DNA of 64,000 nucleotides from an uncultured bacterium (GCA_905215505.1 CAJMPU010000001.1:124001-188000), one strand, 5' to 3'; shown: positions 24,056 through 32,049, numbered from the stretch's first letter. Program-made: numbers and translations. Notes: generated by a model from the sequence alone, not told the origin.

Positions 24056-25834
24056 ATGGACGCCATCGTAAAGATGCTCGAAAAGCATCAACCGTTCTTT
24101 GAGAAGATCTCGAGGAACATCTACCTCCAGGCCATCAAGGACGGATTTCTTGGGTGCATGCCCATTGTCCTCACCTCTTCGATCTTTCTGCTGATCGCCA
24201 CGCTTCCCGGCGTGGTCGGCATCACGCTGCCCCAGCCGCTCATCGACTGGTGCAACAAGCTCTACAACTTCACCATGGGCGTCATGGGCATCATGGTTGC
24301 CGGCACCACTGCCAAGAACTTCACGGCATCCATGAACCGTCGCATGCCCGCCGGCAAAGTGCTCAACGACGGTTCCACCATGGTGGCCGCCCAGTGCAGC
24401 ATGCTGCTGCTCGCAGTCACGCAGTTCACCACCAAGCTCAACGGCTCCGAACTTTCGGTCTTCGATTGCACCAGCATGGGTACGCGCGGTCTGTTCTCGG
24501 CCTATATCGCCGCGTTCATTACCGTGTGGGTCTACAAATTCTGCGTCTCGCGCGATCTGACCATTAAGCTGCCCAAGGAGGTCCCGGGCGCCATCGCTCA
24601 GAACTTCCGCGACATCATCCCCTTTGGCGGCGCCGTCATCATCTGCGGCATCATCGATGTCGTCGTGCGCAACCTCATGGGCGTTCCGTTCTCCGAGCTG
24701 CTTATCAAACTGCTCTCCCCGCTCTTTACCGCTGCAGAAACCTATCCTGGCCTTATCCTTATCCAGGCAGCCACCGCGTTCTTCTGGTTCATCGGTGTCC
24801 ACGGCCCCTCGATCGTCCAGCCGGGCATCGACCCCATCCGTCTTGCCAACCAGGCCGAGAACCTGCAGGTTCTGCTGGCAGGCGGCCACCCCGCCCACTC
24901 CCTCACCTTTAACATGTCGCTCGTGGGTGAGTTCGGCGGCACCGGCGCCACGTTCATCGTGCCACTTCTGCTGATTCTCTTTATGAAGTCCAAGCAGCTC
25001 AAAGCCGTCGGTAAGGCCTCGATTGTTCCTGTTGCCTTCGCCGTCAACGAACCGCTGCTCTTTGGCGCGCCGATGATCCTTAACCCCTACATGCTCATCC
25101 CCTTTGTTGCCGCCGGCTGCGTCAACGTGAGTGTTGCCAAGTTCTTTATCGATAACGTGGGCATGAACGGCTTCTCCTTCGTGGTGCCTTGGGCCACCCC
25201 CGCCCCCATCGGCATTTTCATCACCACGAACTTCCAGCTTATTGCCCTGGTATTTGTCGCGATCATCATCTTGCTGGACGCCATCATCTACCTGCCGTTC
25301 CTGAAGGCATACGATAAGCTGCTCTGCGACCAGGAGGCCGAGCGCGCCGCCGAGCTGGGCCTTGAGTCCGATGGTGCCGCTGCCATCGCCGCCAACGCCT
25401 CTGCACCCGCTGTCGAGCAGACTACCGCTTCCGTCGAGCCGACCGCCGCTGCCGCCGACAGCAAGCCTGTCGCCGATCAGCCCGAGCCCGCCGCCGACGC
25501 ATCCGCCAAGAAGGATGTCGACGGTCTGAAGGTCCTCGTCCTGTGCGCCGGCGCCGGCACCTCTGCCATGCTTGCCAATGCCATCAAGGAAGGTGCCGCG
25601 CAGACCGGAGAGAACATCGCTTCCTCTGCCGGCGCTTATGGCCAGCACACTGCCATCATGGATCAGTACGACGTCATCGTGCTCGCCCCGCAGGTCCGTA
25701 GCTACTACAACGACATGAAGGCCGACACCGATCGTCTGGGCATTAAGCTGCTCGCTCCCCGCGGTAAGGAATATATCGACCTTACTCGCGACCCTGCTGG
25801 CGCCATCAAGTGGCTCCGCGAGAACCTCGACTAG
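24056..25834 (+). CDS. PTS lactose-family EIICB transporter 2
   Basis: Paralogue of the protein at 18969, 592 residues. The EIIC domain (1-430) contains MPIVLTSSIFLLIATLPG, FIGVHGPSIVQPGI and AVNEPLLFGAPMILNPYMLIPF. An Ala/Glu-rich linker (about 435-485) joins EIIB with active-site Cys497 in LVLCAGAGTSAMLANAI, closer to the classic LacE/CelA motif than copy 1. It probably imports another beta-galactoside or beta-glucoside. No separate EIIA accompanies it, so the EIIA at 17055 may be shared. AGGAGC lies before the ATG. Confidence 0.92.
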   Translation: MDAIVKMLEKHQPFFEKISRNIYLQAIKDGFLGCMPIVLTSSIFLLIATLPGVVGITLPQPLIDWCNKLYNFTMGVMGIMVAGTTAKNFTASMNRRMPAGKVLNDGSTMVAAQCSMLLLAVTQFTTKLNGSELSVFDCTSMGTRGLFSAYIAAFITVWVYKFCVSRDLTIKLPKEVPGAIAQNFRDIIPFGGAVIICGIIDVVVRNLMGVPFSELLIKLLSPLFTAAETYPGLILIQAATAFFWFIGVHGPSIVQPGIDPIRLANQAENLQVLLAGGHPAHSLTFNMSLVGEFGGTGATFIVPLLLILFMKSKQLKAVGKASIVPVAFAVNEPLLFGAPMILNPYMLIPFVAAGCVNVSVAKFFIDNVGMNGFSFVVPWATPAPIGIFITTNFQLIALVFVAIIILLDAIIYLPFLKAYDKLLCDQEAERAAELGLESDGAAAIAANASAPAVEQTTASVEPTAAAADSKPVADQPEPAADASAKKDVDGLKVLVLCAGAGTSAMLANAIKEGAAQTGENIASSAGAYGQHTAIMDQYDVIVLAPQVRSYYNDMKADTDRLGIKLLAPRGKEYIDLTRDPAGAIKWLRENLD

Positions 25835-25847
25835 TTTCTCCCCTGTT

Positions 25848-25874
25848 GGTGCCCGGATCCCCAGTTCGGGCACC
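25848..25874 (+). terminator. intercistronic hairpin between EIICB 2 and GH1 2
   Basis: GGTGCCCG / CGGGCACC with an 11-nt loop, followed by a pyrimidine stretch rather than a pure T-run. It is equivalent in position to the hairpin at 20755. Confidence 0.5.
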
Positions 25875-25908
25875 TCTCCCTATTCGTATCCCACAGAAAG
25901 GATGACTC

Positions 25909-27330
25909 ATGACCAACCCCATGCAGTTCCCCGACGGCTTTGTGTTTGGCGGCGCCACCGCCGCTTACCAGGTTGAGGGCGAGACGCGCACGCACGGCAA
26001 GGGCAAAGTGCCCTGGGACGATTTCCTGGCTGCTCAGGGTCGCTTCTCCCCCGATCCTGCAAGCGACTTCTACAACAAATATCCGGTCGATATCGACCTG
26101 TGCCAGCGCTTCGGCATCAACGGTATTCGCGTCTCCATCGCTTGGAGCCGTATCTTCCCCAGTGGCACCGGCGAGATTAACCCCGAGGGCGTCGCCTTCT
26201 ATCACGAGCTCTTTGCCACCTGCAACAAAGCTGGCGTTATCCCCTATGTCACGCTCGATCACTTCGATACGCCCGAGGCCTTCTACCAGGACGGCGGCGA
26301 GGGATTCCTGACGCGCACGACCATCGACGCCTTCGTCGAGTACGCCAAGTTCTGCTTTGCCGAGTTCACCGAGGTCAAGCATTGGTTTACCTTTAACGAG
26401 ATTCCCGCGACCGCCGAGGGCAGCTTTATCGTCGGCAACTGGCCGCACGGTGAGAAGTGCCGTCTGGACAAGGCCTTCCAGCTCATGCACAACATGATGG
26501 TGGCCCACGCCAAGGCTGTCGTCGCCTTCCATGAGGGCGGCTTTGAGGGCGAGATCGGCATTGTCCAGAACCTGGAGCCCAAGTATCCCCTCGACCCCAA
26601 CAATGCCGCCGACTGTGAGGCAGCTCGCATGGCCGACGTCATCAACAACCGCTGGGTGCTCGACGCCACCTTCCGCGGCCACTATGCAGCCGACACCATG
26701 GAGGCTGCGACCAAGCTGGCCCATATCGCCGGCGGCGAGCTCGACGTCCGCTACGAGGACATCGCCGCGCTGACCGCCGCGCTCCCCTACAACGATTGCC
26801 TGGGTGTCAACACCTACAAGTGCCAGTTCCTGCGTGCCGCCGAGGGCGAAAACGACATCAACCACAATGGCACCGGCGACAAGGGCTCCTCGCGCTGGTT
26901 CCTCAAGGGCGTGGGCGAGTCATGCGTACGCGAAGGCGTACCCACCACCGACTGGGACTGGATCATCTATCCCGAGGGCCTCTACGACCTGTTGCTGCGC
27001 ATTAAGAACGATTACCCCAACTATAAGAAGATCTACATCACCGAGAACGGCATGGGCTATAAGGACGACTTTGAGGACGGCTTTATCGACGACGCCCCTC
27101 GCATCGACTATATGCGTCAGCATCTCGCATGGATCCTCAAGGCGATCGACGGCGGCGTGAACGTCGACGGCTACTTTGTGTGGTCGCTGCAGGACCAGTT
27201 CTCCTGGACCAACGGCTATAACAAGCGCTACGGCCTGTTCTACATCGACTTTGAGACCCAGAAGCGCTATCCCAAGGCCAGCGCGTACTGGTACAAGAAC
27301 GTCGCGGAGACCGGCCTGCTCATGGCCTAG
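25909..27330 (+). CDS. 6-phospho-beta-galactosidase-like GH1 enzyme (copy 2)
   Basis: GH1 glycosidase of 473 residues, close to copy 1 in most blocks. The acid/base is Glu164 (WFTFNEIP) and the nucleophile Glu379 (YITENGMGY). The phosphate-binding stretch FSWTNGYNKRYGLFYIDFET is kept, so it acts on a 6-phosphorylated glycoside made by EIICB 2. Whether it prefers galactosides or glucosides cannot be told. GAAAGGATG precedes the ATG at 25909. It shares its operon with EIICB 2 and is followed by a terminator and two more hairpin units. Confidence 0.88.
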   Translation: MTNPMQFPDGFVFGGATAAYQVEGETRTHGKGKVPWDDFLAAQGRFSPDPASDFYNKYPVDIDLCQRFGINGIRVSIAWSRIFPSGTGEINPEGVAFYHELFATCNKAGVIPYVTLDHFDTPEAFYQDGGEGFLTRTTIDAFVEYAKFCFAEFTEVKHWFTFNEIPATAEGSFIVGNWPHGEKCRLDKAFQLMHNMMVAHAKAVVAFHEGGFEGEIGIVQNLEPKYPLDPNNAADCEAARMADVINNRWVLDATFRGHYAADTMEAATKLAHIAGGELDVRYEDIAALTAALPYNDCLGVNTYKCQFLRAAEGENDINHNGTGDKGSSRWFLKGVGESCVREGVPTTDWDWIIYPEGLYDLLLRIKNDYPNYKKIYITENGMGYKDDFEDGFIDDAPRIDYMRQHLAWILKAIDGGVNVDGYFVWSLQDQFSWTNGYNKRYGLFYIDFETQKRYPKASAYWYKNVAETGLLMA

Positions 27331-27352
27331 TTTCCGCCGCATACCCCCTGTC

Positions 27353-27402
27353 GGCCGCATGAGAATCCCTCCACGGGTTCACATGCGGCCTATATGTTTT
27401 GC
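27353..27402 (+). terminator. terminator-like hairpin of module 2
   Basis: GGCCGCATG / CATGCGGCC with a 20-nt loop is followed by TATATGTTTTGC, 22 bp after the GH1 stop. Confidence 0.6.
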
Positions 27403-27424
27403 CCGGGCCTGAGCCTGTCGTTTG

Positions 27425-27559
27425 TCTCGATCTGTAACACCTGGCAGGGATTTTCAGCCCCAGCTGTTACAAATCAAGATGAACGGAATGACTGGGCCGA
27501 AAGATCTCAATCTGTAACATCTAGCCGAGATTTTCACCCCCAACTGTTACGGATCGAGA
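27425..27559. repeat. two further 55-nt palindromic units, 80-bp period
   Basis: Units at 27425-27479 and 27505-27559 belong to the same family as 22375-22752, with the same arm sequence, length and spacing. They again lie directly behind a GH1 gene. Confidence 0.88.
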
Positions 27560-27656
27560 CAATTAGATGGTCAAATCCACCCTTGCATGTCATATCGCGT
27601 CACCTTGACGCGCAAAATGACGCGCAATTTTTTTCGTGTCATACTTTTGATGTGCG

Positions 27657-27686
27657 AAATGACGTGTAAAATTTTACATGTCATTT
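27657..27686. promoter_or_regulatory. 30-bp palindrome upstream of AlbA_2-type gene
   Basis: AAATGACGTGTAAAA / TTTTACATGTCATTT (one mismatch) lies 31 bp before the next start codon. It is preceded by several TGACGCG/TGACGTG repeats (27595-27665). This is probably an operator or autoregulatory site. Confidence 0.5.
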
Positions 27687-27717
27687 TTCGTGTCAAGTTG
27701 AAGCAAAACGGAGCAAA

Positions 27718-28977
27718 ATGATGCAAGAGTCTAAAGATCTTGAGTTCAAGGAGAGCGTCACCAATTCGTTCCTTAAAACCGTCTCCGCTTATGCAAACAG
27801 CACGGGCGGGCGCGTCCTATTCGGAATCGATGACGACGGAAAAACCGTTGGCCTCGATAACCCCAAGCAGACCTGCCTAGATATCGAAAACAAGATTAAC
27901 GATTCGATTATCCCCCAGCCCGATTACTCCCTAAAAATCAACGAGTTCGATGCAACCGTAGAGCTTACGGTCTTTCCCGGCAGATCGAAGCCTTACCTGT
28001 ACCGATCGAAGGCGTACAAGCGCAATGACACCGCGACCATACCAGTTGATACCCTAGGCCTTTCGCGCCTTGTGCTCGAGGGTCAAAACCTCTCCTTTGA
28101 ACAGCTCGCGGCAAGTAAGCAAGATTTATCTTTCACCGTTTTAGAGAATCGCCTAATAGCAAAGCTTTCGCTTGAGTCGTTCACAACCGACACTCTCAAA
28201 ACCCTCGGCCTGCTCGATGAGACCGGGACCTACAATAACGCAGCAGAGCTACTCGCGGACGAGAACGGCTTCCCAGGCATCGACATTGCAGTGTTTGGTG
28301 ACACCATCAATCTCATTAAACAGCGCAAAACTCTTGAGCATGCATCAGTCTTAGCAGAAATTGACAGCGCGCTTGAACTATTTGAAGCTCAGTACTGCTA
28401 CGAAGAGATCAAGGGAATGGAACGAATTCGCAAGGAGCTCATTCCACTTGAGGCGTTCCGTGAGGCAATAACCAATGCAATCGTTCATAGGACTTGGGAT
28501 GTTCCCGCGCACATCCGCATCTCGATGTTCGACGACCGCGTGGAGGTCGCCTCGCCTGGCGGCTTGCCAGCAAGCATGACTGTCGATGAGTACCTGTCCG
28601 ACATGCTGTCCGTTAGACGTAACGGCATTCTTGCCGAAGTCTTTTTGCGCCTAGGCCTTATCGAGGCATTCGGAACGGGCATTATGCGAATCCGAGACAC
28701 CTACAAAGGCAGCATCAAAAAGCCCCGTTTTCAAGTTTCGGACAACGCCATTGTGGTCACACTTCCCCTTCTCATGGATAACCCCGGGCTCGAAGGCGAC
28801 GAACTTACCGTATTCGGACTGCTAAGTGGAGTACGCCCTCAATCGACAAGTGAGCTTGCCGCCAAAGTGACCTTTAGCCGCTCGAAGCTACTTCGCATCC
28901 TCAAAAAACTCGTTGAAACAGGCCTGGTTACAGCTGAGGGCACCGGCAGGGGACAGAAGTACCGCCTGCAGCGTTAG
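27718..28977 (+). CDS. AlbA_2 (Schlafen-like) domain ATP-binding regulator
   Basis: Cytoplasmic protein of 419 residues. The N-terminal AlbA_2/divergent AAA domain is recognisable from ESKDLEFKESV, KTVSAYANSTGGRVLFGIDDDG and KRNDTATIPV. The middle has the HATPase-like block (EAFREAITNAIVHRTW, RVEVASPGGLP, RRNGILAEVFLRLGLIEAFGTGI). The C-terminus is a winged helix (STSELAAKVTFSRSKLLRILKKLVETGLV). Proteins of this build are usually annotated as transcriptional regulators or putative DNA-binding ATPases; their role is poorly known. GGAG lies 6 nt before the ATG at 27718; ATG at 27721 is possible. Its stop abuts the converging DeoR gene. Confidence 0.8.
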   Translation: MMQESKDLEFKESVTNSFLKTVSAYANSTGGRVLFGIDDDGKTVGLDNPKQTCLDIENKINDSIIPQPDYSLKINEFDATVELTVFPGRSKPYLYRSKAYKRNDTATIPVDTLGLSRLVLEGQNLSFEQLAASKQDLSFTVLENRLIAKLSLESFTTDTLKTLGLLDETGTYNNAAELLADENGFPGIDIAVFGDTINLIKQRKTLEHASVLAEIDSALELFEAQYCYEEIKGMERIRKELIPLEAFREAITNAIVHRTWDVPAHIRISMFDDRVEVASPGGLPASMTVDEYLSDMLSVRRNGILAEVFLRLGLIEAFGTGIMRIRDTYKGSIKKPRFQVSDNAIVVTLPLLMDNPGLEGDELTVFGLLSGVRPQSTSELAAKVTFSRSKLLRILKKLVETGLVTAEGTGRGQKYRLQR

Positions 28978-29742
28978 TCAGCAGATGACCTGCGTATGTT
29001 CCTCGATGGCAGCGCGGTCCTCGGCGGTAATACCCGGCTCGCACACCACGGCGTCCAAATTGTCCAGGCGGCAGAAGGTGTAGAAGTCGCGCTTGCCGAT
29101 CTTGCTGGAGTCGGCGATCAGATAGCGCGAGTCCGCCTTACTAAAGGCGAGCTGCTGGATACGGCCCTCGTCCATGTTGGACGTGGATACGCCACCGTCC
29201 AAGATGCCGTTGGCGCCGATAAACGCCGCATCGATGCCCAGCGCGCGCAGGGTATCCTCGGCCGTTGGTCCCACAAAAGCGGCGGTGCGGCGACGGTACA
29301 TACCGCCCACGAGGCACAGCTCGCAGTCTTCGCGCGCCTCGAGCAGGTTAAACACCGAAAGCGAATTGGTCACAATGCGCAGGCGAAACGTCGGCAGCAT
29401 CGAGGCCATCTGCTCAACCGTGGTGCCCGTGCCCAAAAAGATGGTCGAGCCCTCCTCGATAAGCTCCACAGCACGGCGCGCAATCTGCAGCTTTTCCTCG
29501 GCATGCTTAGTGCGCTTTTCGCTGTGCGAATACTCATGGCGCAACATAGCGTGCGGACGGCCCTGTGCACTGCGGGCTCCGCCGTGCACGCGCTCGATCT
29601 CGCCTAGGCTCGCAAGTTCTTCGAGGTCGCGGCGAATCGTCATGTCCGAAACGCCCAGCGCATCCGAAATCTCTTTGACCGAGACCGTGCCCTGCTCCTC
29701 GAGCAGCTGACGAACCTTATCCTGTCGCTCTGCCTTAATCAC
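28978..29742 (-). CDS. DeoR/GlpR family regulator, LacR-like
   Basis: Repressor of 254 residues with a winged helix (TVSVKEISDALGVSDMTIRRDLEEL...RVHGGA) and a phosphosugar-sensing domain (FLGTGTTVEQMASML, CLVGGMYRRRT, FIGANGILDGGVSTSNMDE). The length and motifs fit LacR, which responds to tagatose-6-phosphate in lactic acid bacteria. Its upstream region carries a CATTCAAACA site also found before the EIIA gene, so it is a good candidate for the lac regulon repressor (inference). It is divergent from galM; its stop codon directly abuts that of the AlbA_2 gene. Confidence 0.87.
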   Translation of the reverse strand: MIKAERQDKVRQLLEEQGTVSVKEISDALGVSDMTIRRDLEELASLGEIERVHGGARSAQGRPHAMLRHEYSHSEKRTKHAEEKLQIARRAVELIEEGSTIFLGTGTTVEQMASMLPTFRLRIVTNSLSVFNLLEAREDCELCLVGGMYRRRTAAFVGPTAEDTLRALGIDAAFIGANGILDGGVSTSNMDEGRIQQLAFSKADSRYLIADSSKIGKRDFYTFCRLDNLDAVVCEPGITAEDRAAIEEHTQVIC

Positions 29743-29773
29743 GATGAATCCTCGCCGTTCTTTGCGCGCATAT

Positions 29774-29783
29774 CATTCAAACA
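29774..29783. promoter_or_regulatory. LacR-like site CATTCAAACA before the DeoR gene
   Basis: This ten-mer is identical to one at 17476-17485 in the EIIA promoter. It is followed here by GTAACGAACAAAT, which resembles the GAACAAAT arm in the lacA operator at 15628-15647. Confidence 0.35.
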
Positions 29784-29948
29784 GTAACGAACAAATTGTA
29801 TCAGACTCGTACGCGTCAAAAATGAACGCCCGCACAGCTCCAATCATCACTTTTTTGAGAAAAATACCCCCTGCTTTAGTGGGGTGTAGTGATAATCTCG
29901 CCTGTTCGCGCTACAGTTTGTCGGAAATACCTCGATGTTAGGAACCAA

Positions 29949-31001
29949 ATGATCACTTCCGAGCTTTTCGGCACCGCGCCGTGCGGTACCCCCGTTCATC
30001 GTTACACCCTCAACGGGCCCGAGATCTGTGTTCGCATTATGGACTATGGCGCCACCGTGTTGGGCATCGACGTGCCCGACATCCCCGGCAACGTGCGCGA
30101 TGTGGTGCTGGGCTTCGATAAGCTCGAGGATTACTTTGACAACCCCGCTTGCTTTGGCGCGACCATCGGACCTGTGGCCAACCGCACCGCTGGTGCCACG
30201 ATCACCATCGCCGGCACGGACTGGCATATGCCCGCCAACGAGGGCGCCAACAACCTGCACAGCGATCTTGAGTACGGCCTGCACAAGCGCGTGTGGGACG
30301 TTGAGCTCGACGAGGTCCATAACACCGTGCGCATGACCACCTCGCTTAAGGACGGCGAGCTGGGCCTGCCCGGCAACCGAACCTTTACAGCCGTGTTTAC
30401 CGTTACGCGCACCGGCGTCTTCCGCATCGAGTATGGCTGCGAGAGCGACCGCGCCACCTACGTGTCCATGACCAACCACACGTACTTTAACCTTGCCGGT
30501 CATAACGCCGGCATGGACTGCGAACATTTCTTTGTCGCCAACGCCGCCCACTACCTGCCCATTAACGAGCAGAACATCCCCACCGGTGAGATTGCTCCGG
30601 TCGAGGGAACACCGTTTGACTTCCGCGAGCTGCGCCCCGTCGCCCCCGGCATGGAAGCCGACGACCCGCAGATTAAGCAGGCCCGTGGCTACGATCACTG
30701 TCTGTGCATCGATGGCTATCAGTACGGCCGTAATCTGCGCCGCGCCATGCACGTCGAGGAGATGTGGACCGGTCGCGAGCTGGACTACTACACCACCGCT
30801 CCGGGCGTACAGCTCTACACCGGTAACTGGCTGGGCGACGAGCATGCCAAGGACGACGCCAACTATGGCTGGGGCGCCGGCTTTGCCCTCGAGGCCGAGA
30901 TGTACCCCGACACGCCGCACCAGCCGCTGTTCCCGCAGGGCATTGTGGGCCCGGGTCACCCCTACAGCAATGTGATCGAATATCACTTTATGAGGCACTA
31001 A
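29949..31001 (+). CDS. galM: aldose 1-epimerase (galactose mutarotase)
   Basis: Interconverts alpha and beta anomers of galactose and so supplies alpha-galactose to GalK. The protein has 350 residues, the usual GalM length. Key motifs are MDYGATVLGIDVPD, NRTAGATI, TNHTYFNLAGH (catalytic His in this block), YDHCLCIDG and the C-terminal FALEAEMYPDTPHQP with the catalytic Glu. The ATG at 29949 follows AGGAACC; a frame from 29889 has no ribosome site. It is divergent from the LacR-like gene and lies apart from galKT. Confidence 0.93.
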   Translation: MITSELFGTAPCGTPVHRYTLNGPEICVRIMDYGATVLGIDVPDIPGNVRDVVLGFDKLEDYFDNPACFGATIGPVANRTAGATITIAGTDWHMPANEGANNLHSDLEYGLHKRVWDVELDEVHNTVRMTTSLKDGELGLPGNRTFTAVFTVTRTGVFRIEYGCESDRATYVSMTNHTYFNLAGHNAGMDCEHFFVANAAHYLPINEQNIPTGEIAPVEGTPFDFRELRPVAPGMEADDPQIKQARGYDHCLCIDGYQYGRNLRRAMHVEEMWTGRELDYYTTAPGVQLYTGNWLGDEHAKDDANYGWGAGFALEAEMYPDTPHQPLFPQGIVGPGHPYSNVIEYHFMRH

Positions 31002-31028
31002 GCCCATAACACAACATATCGCACAGCA

Positions 31029-31064
31029 GCGCCCGCCGGCACCACCGCCGACGGGCGTTTTTTC
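31029..31064 (+). terminator. terminator of galM
   Basis: CGCCCGCCGGC / GCCGACGGGCG is followed by TTTTTTCATC, 27 bp after the galM stop. Confidence 0.85.
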
Positions 31065-31107
31065 ATCTTTTGGGCTCATTTTCGCTGTGACTGTATGGGT
31101 GACATAT

Positions 31108-31262
31108 CAAAACTATGTCCATTTACTACGTTTAGCCCGGGATGCTCGACCATGCACCAGTTTTTGTTTAATTCACGAGCCGTCTACCTGCGGTTTTGTT
31201 TTTCTCAAATTCGACATGCTCGGCGATAGCCGATCAAACGTAGTAAATGGGCATAGTTTTTG
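31108..31262. repeat. 155-bp element with 27-bp terminal inverted repeats
   Basis: The left arm (31108-31133, CAAAACTATGTCCATTTACT...) and right arm (31236-31262) are inverted copies with one or two mismatches and end in ...TACGTTT. The 100-bp interior has no ORF. It looks like a miniature inverted-repeat element. No flanking target duplication is obvious. Confidence 0.6.
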
Positions 31263-31295
31263 ACAGGCGACATCGCACGCGTCCCTCGCAAGGGC

Positions 31296-31325
31296 AAAAT
31301 GATCCGTTTTCCTCCGTCCCCAAGG
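31296..31325 (-). repeat. dispersed 29-bp repeat, copy 2
   Basis: Inverted exact copy of the repeat at 11880 (reads AAATGATCCGTTTTCCTCCG onward on the plus strand), ending 2 bp before the orphan EIIB stop codon. Confidence 0.6.
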
Positions 31326-31326
31326 A

Positions 31327-31809
31327 TTAGTTGAACAGATTGCCGATGGGGTCGGGGGCGGAACTGGGGAGGTAGCGGATTTCTAGCTCTATGCCGAGCG
31401 CTTGCAGCTCTTTGAAGGCGGCGATGTCCGTATTGTCTACGGCAACGGTAGGCGTCACAGAACGCTTGCCCTCCCCCGCCTGCATATGGCCGATGCTGAT
31501 CTTGGTTATTGGCACGCCGCCCTTAACCAGCGCGAGCGCATCGGCGGGTGAGGCCACCATAATCAGGATCCATTGACGCGGCGTTGCGGTATGAATGATA
31601 TCGACGGTCCTTTGCACCGAGAAAAACCGCATCCAAACGCCTTCTGGCGCCGCGACCCTCATGGGTGCCCATTGGCGCGAATCCGCCGCGATTTCATCGT
31701 TGACGATTAGGACAAGGTTGGAACCCACGGCTTCGTTCCACAGCTCAACGTCATGCCCGTAAATGAAACGGTCATCGATACGTGTAAGAAGGATCCTGGG
31801 TTGAGCCAT
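31327..31809 (-). CDS. orphan PTS mannose-family EIIB-like protein lacking the active-site His
   Basis: A protein of 160 residues that is full length and closely similar to the EIIB at 59944-60426 (ILLTRID, FFSVQRTVDII, ALVKGGVPITKISIGHMQAGEGKR). In functional EIIB the phosphorylated His is His17 of RLVHGQV. Here the segment reads RFIYGHD, so position 17 is Tyr and a His appears at 19. It therefore probably cannot carry phosphate in the normal way. No EIIA, EIIC or EIID accompanies it. It could be a regulatory decoy or a decaying gene, although the frame is intact. The ATG at 31809 aligns with the paralogue; an in-frame TTG lies at 31860. Confidence 0.8.
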   Translation of the reverse strand: MAQPRILLTRIDDRFIYGHDVELWNEAVGSNLVLIVNDEIAADSRQWAPMRVAAPEGVWMRFFSVQRTVDIIHTATPRQWILIMVASPADALALVKGGVPITKISIGHMQAGEGKRSVTPTVAVDNTDIAAFKELQALGIELEIRYLPSSAPDPIGNLFN

Positions 31810-31898
31810 GGCAGCCCCATTCTGTTTGAGACCCGTAAGAGCAAGACATCGCGTCTCCAATATTAGTGCATTTAAAGTGAGAAAAGCCGTCAGAACCC

Positions 31899-31927
31899 TT
31901 GCGCGGATGTTCGATGTCCCGTATCAT
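31899..31927 (+). promoter_or_regulatory. probable promoter of tRNA-Thr
   Basis: TTGCGC (31899-31904) and TATCAT (31922-31927) are separated by 17 bp and lie 40 bp before the mature tRNA start. Confidence 0.45.
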
Positions 31928-31966
31928 AAACAGCCGTTGACGCCTCAGTTGCGTCACCACATGGCC

Positions 31967-32042
31967 GCCAGCGTAGCTCAGTTGGTAGAGCACCGCTCTC
32001 GTAAAGCGGGGGTCACCGGTTCGAGCCCGGTCGCTGGCTCCA
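31967..32042 (+). tRNA. tRNA-Thr (CGT anticodon)
   Basis: A complete cloverleaf: acceptor GCCAGCG / CGCTGGC, D-arm GCTCAGTTGGTAGAGC, anticodon stem CCGCT/AGCGG with loop CTCGTAA (anticodon CGT), and T-arm CCGGTTCGAGCCCGG, with CCA encoded. Its 3' half is the left attachment site of the mobilizable element. The element supplies identical sequence, so the gene stays intact. Confidence 0.96.
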
Positions 32043-32047
32043 TTGCA
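31998..32047 (+). other. attL, 50-bp direct repeat in tRNA-Thr
   Basis: The 50 bp from CTCGTAAAGCGGGGG to TCCATTGCA are repeated exactly at 49803-49852. They start in the anticodon loop and run past the tRNA end, the classic core for tyrosine integrases. Confidence 0.92.
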
Positions 32048-32049
32048 TT

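Noticed and set aside
23966..25873. 635-codon minus-strand frame opposite EIICB 2
   Set aside because: Antisense frame created by codon bias. The plus strand encodes an unmistakable PTS EIICB with conserved motifs.
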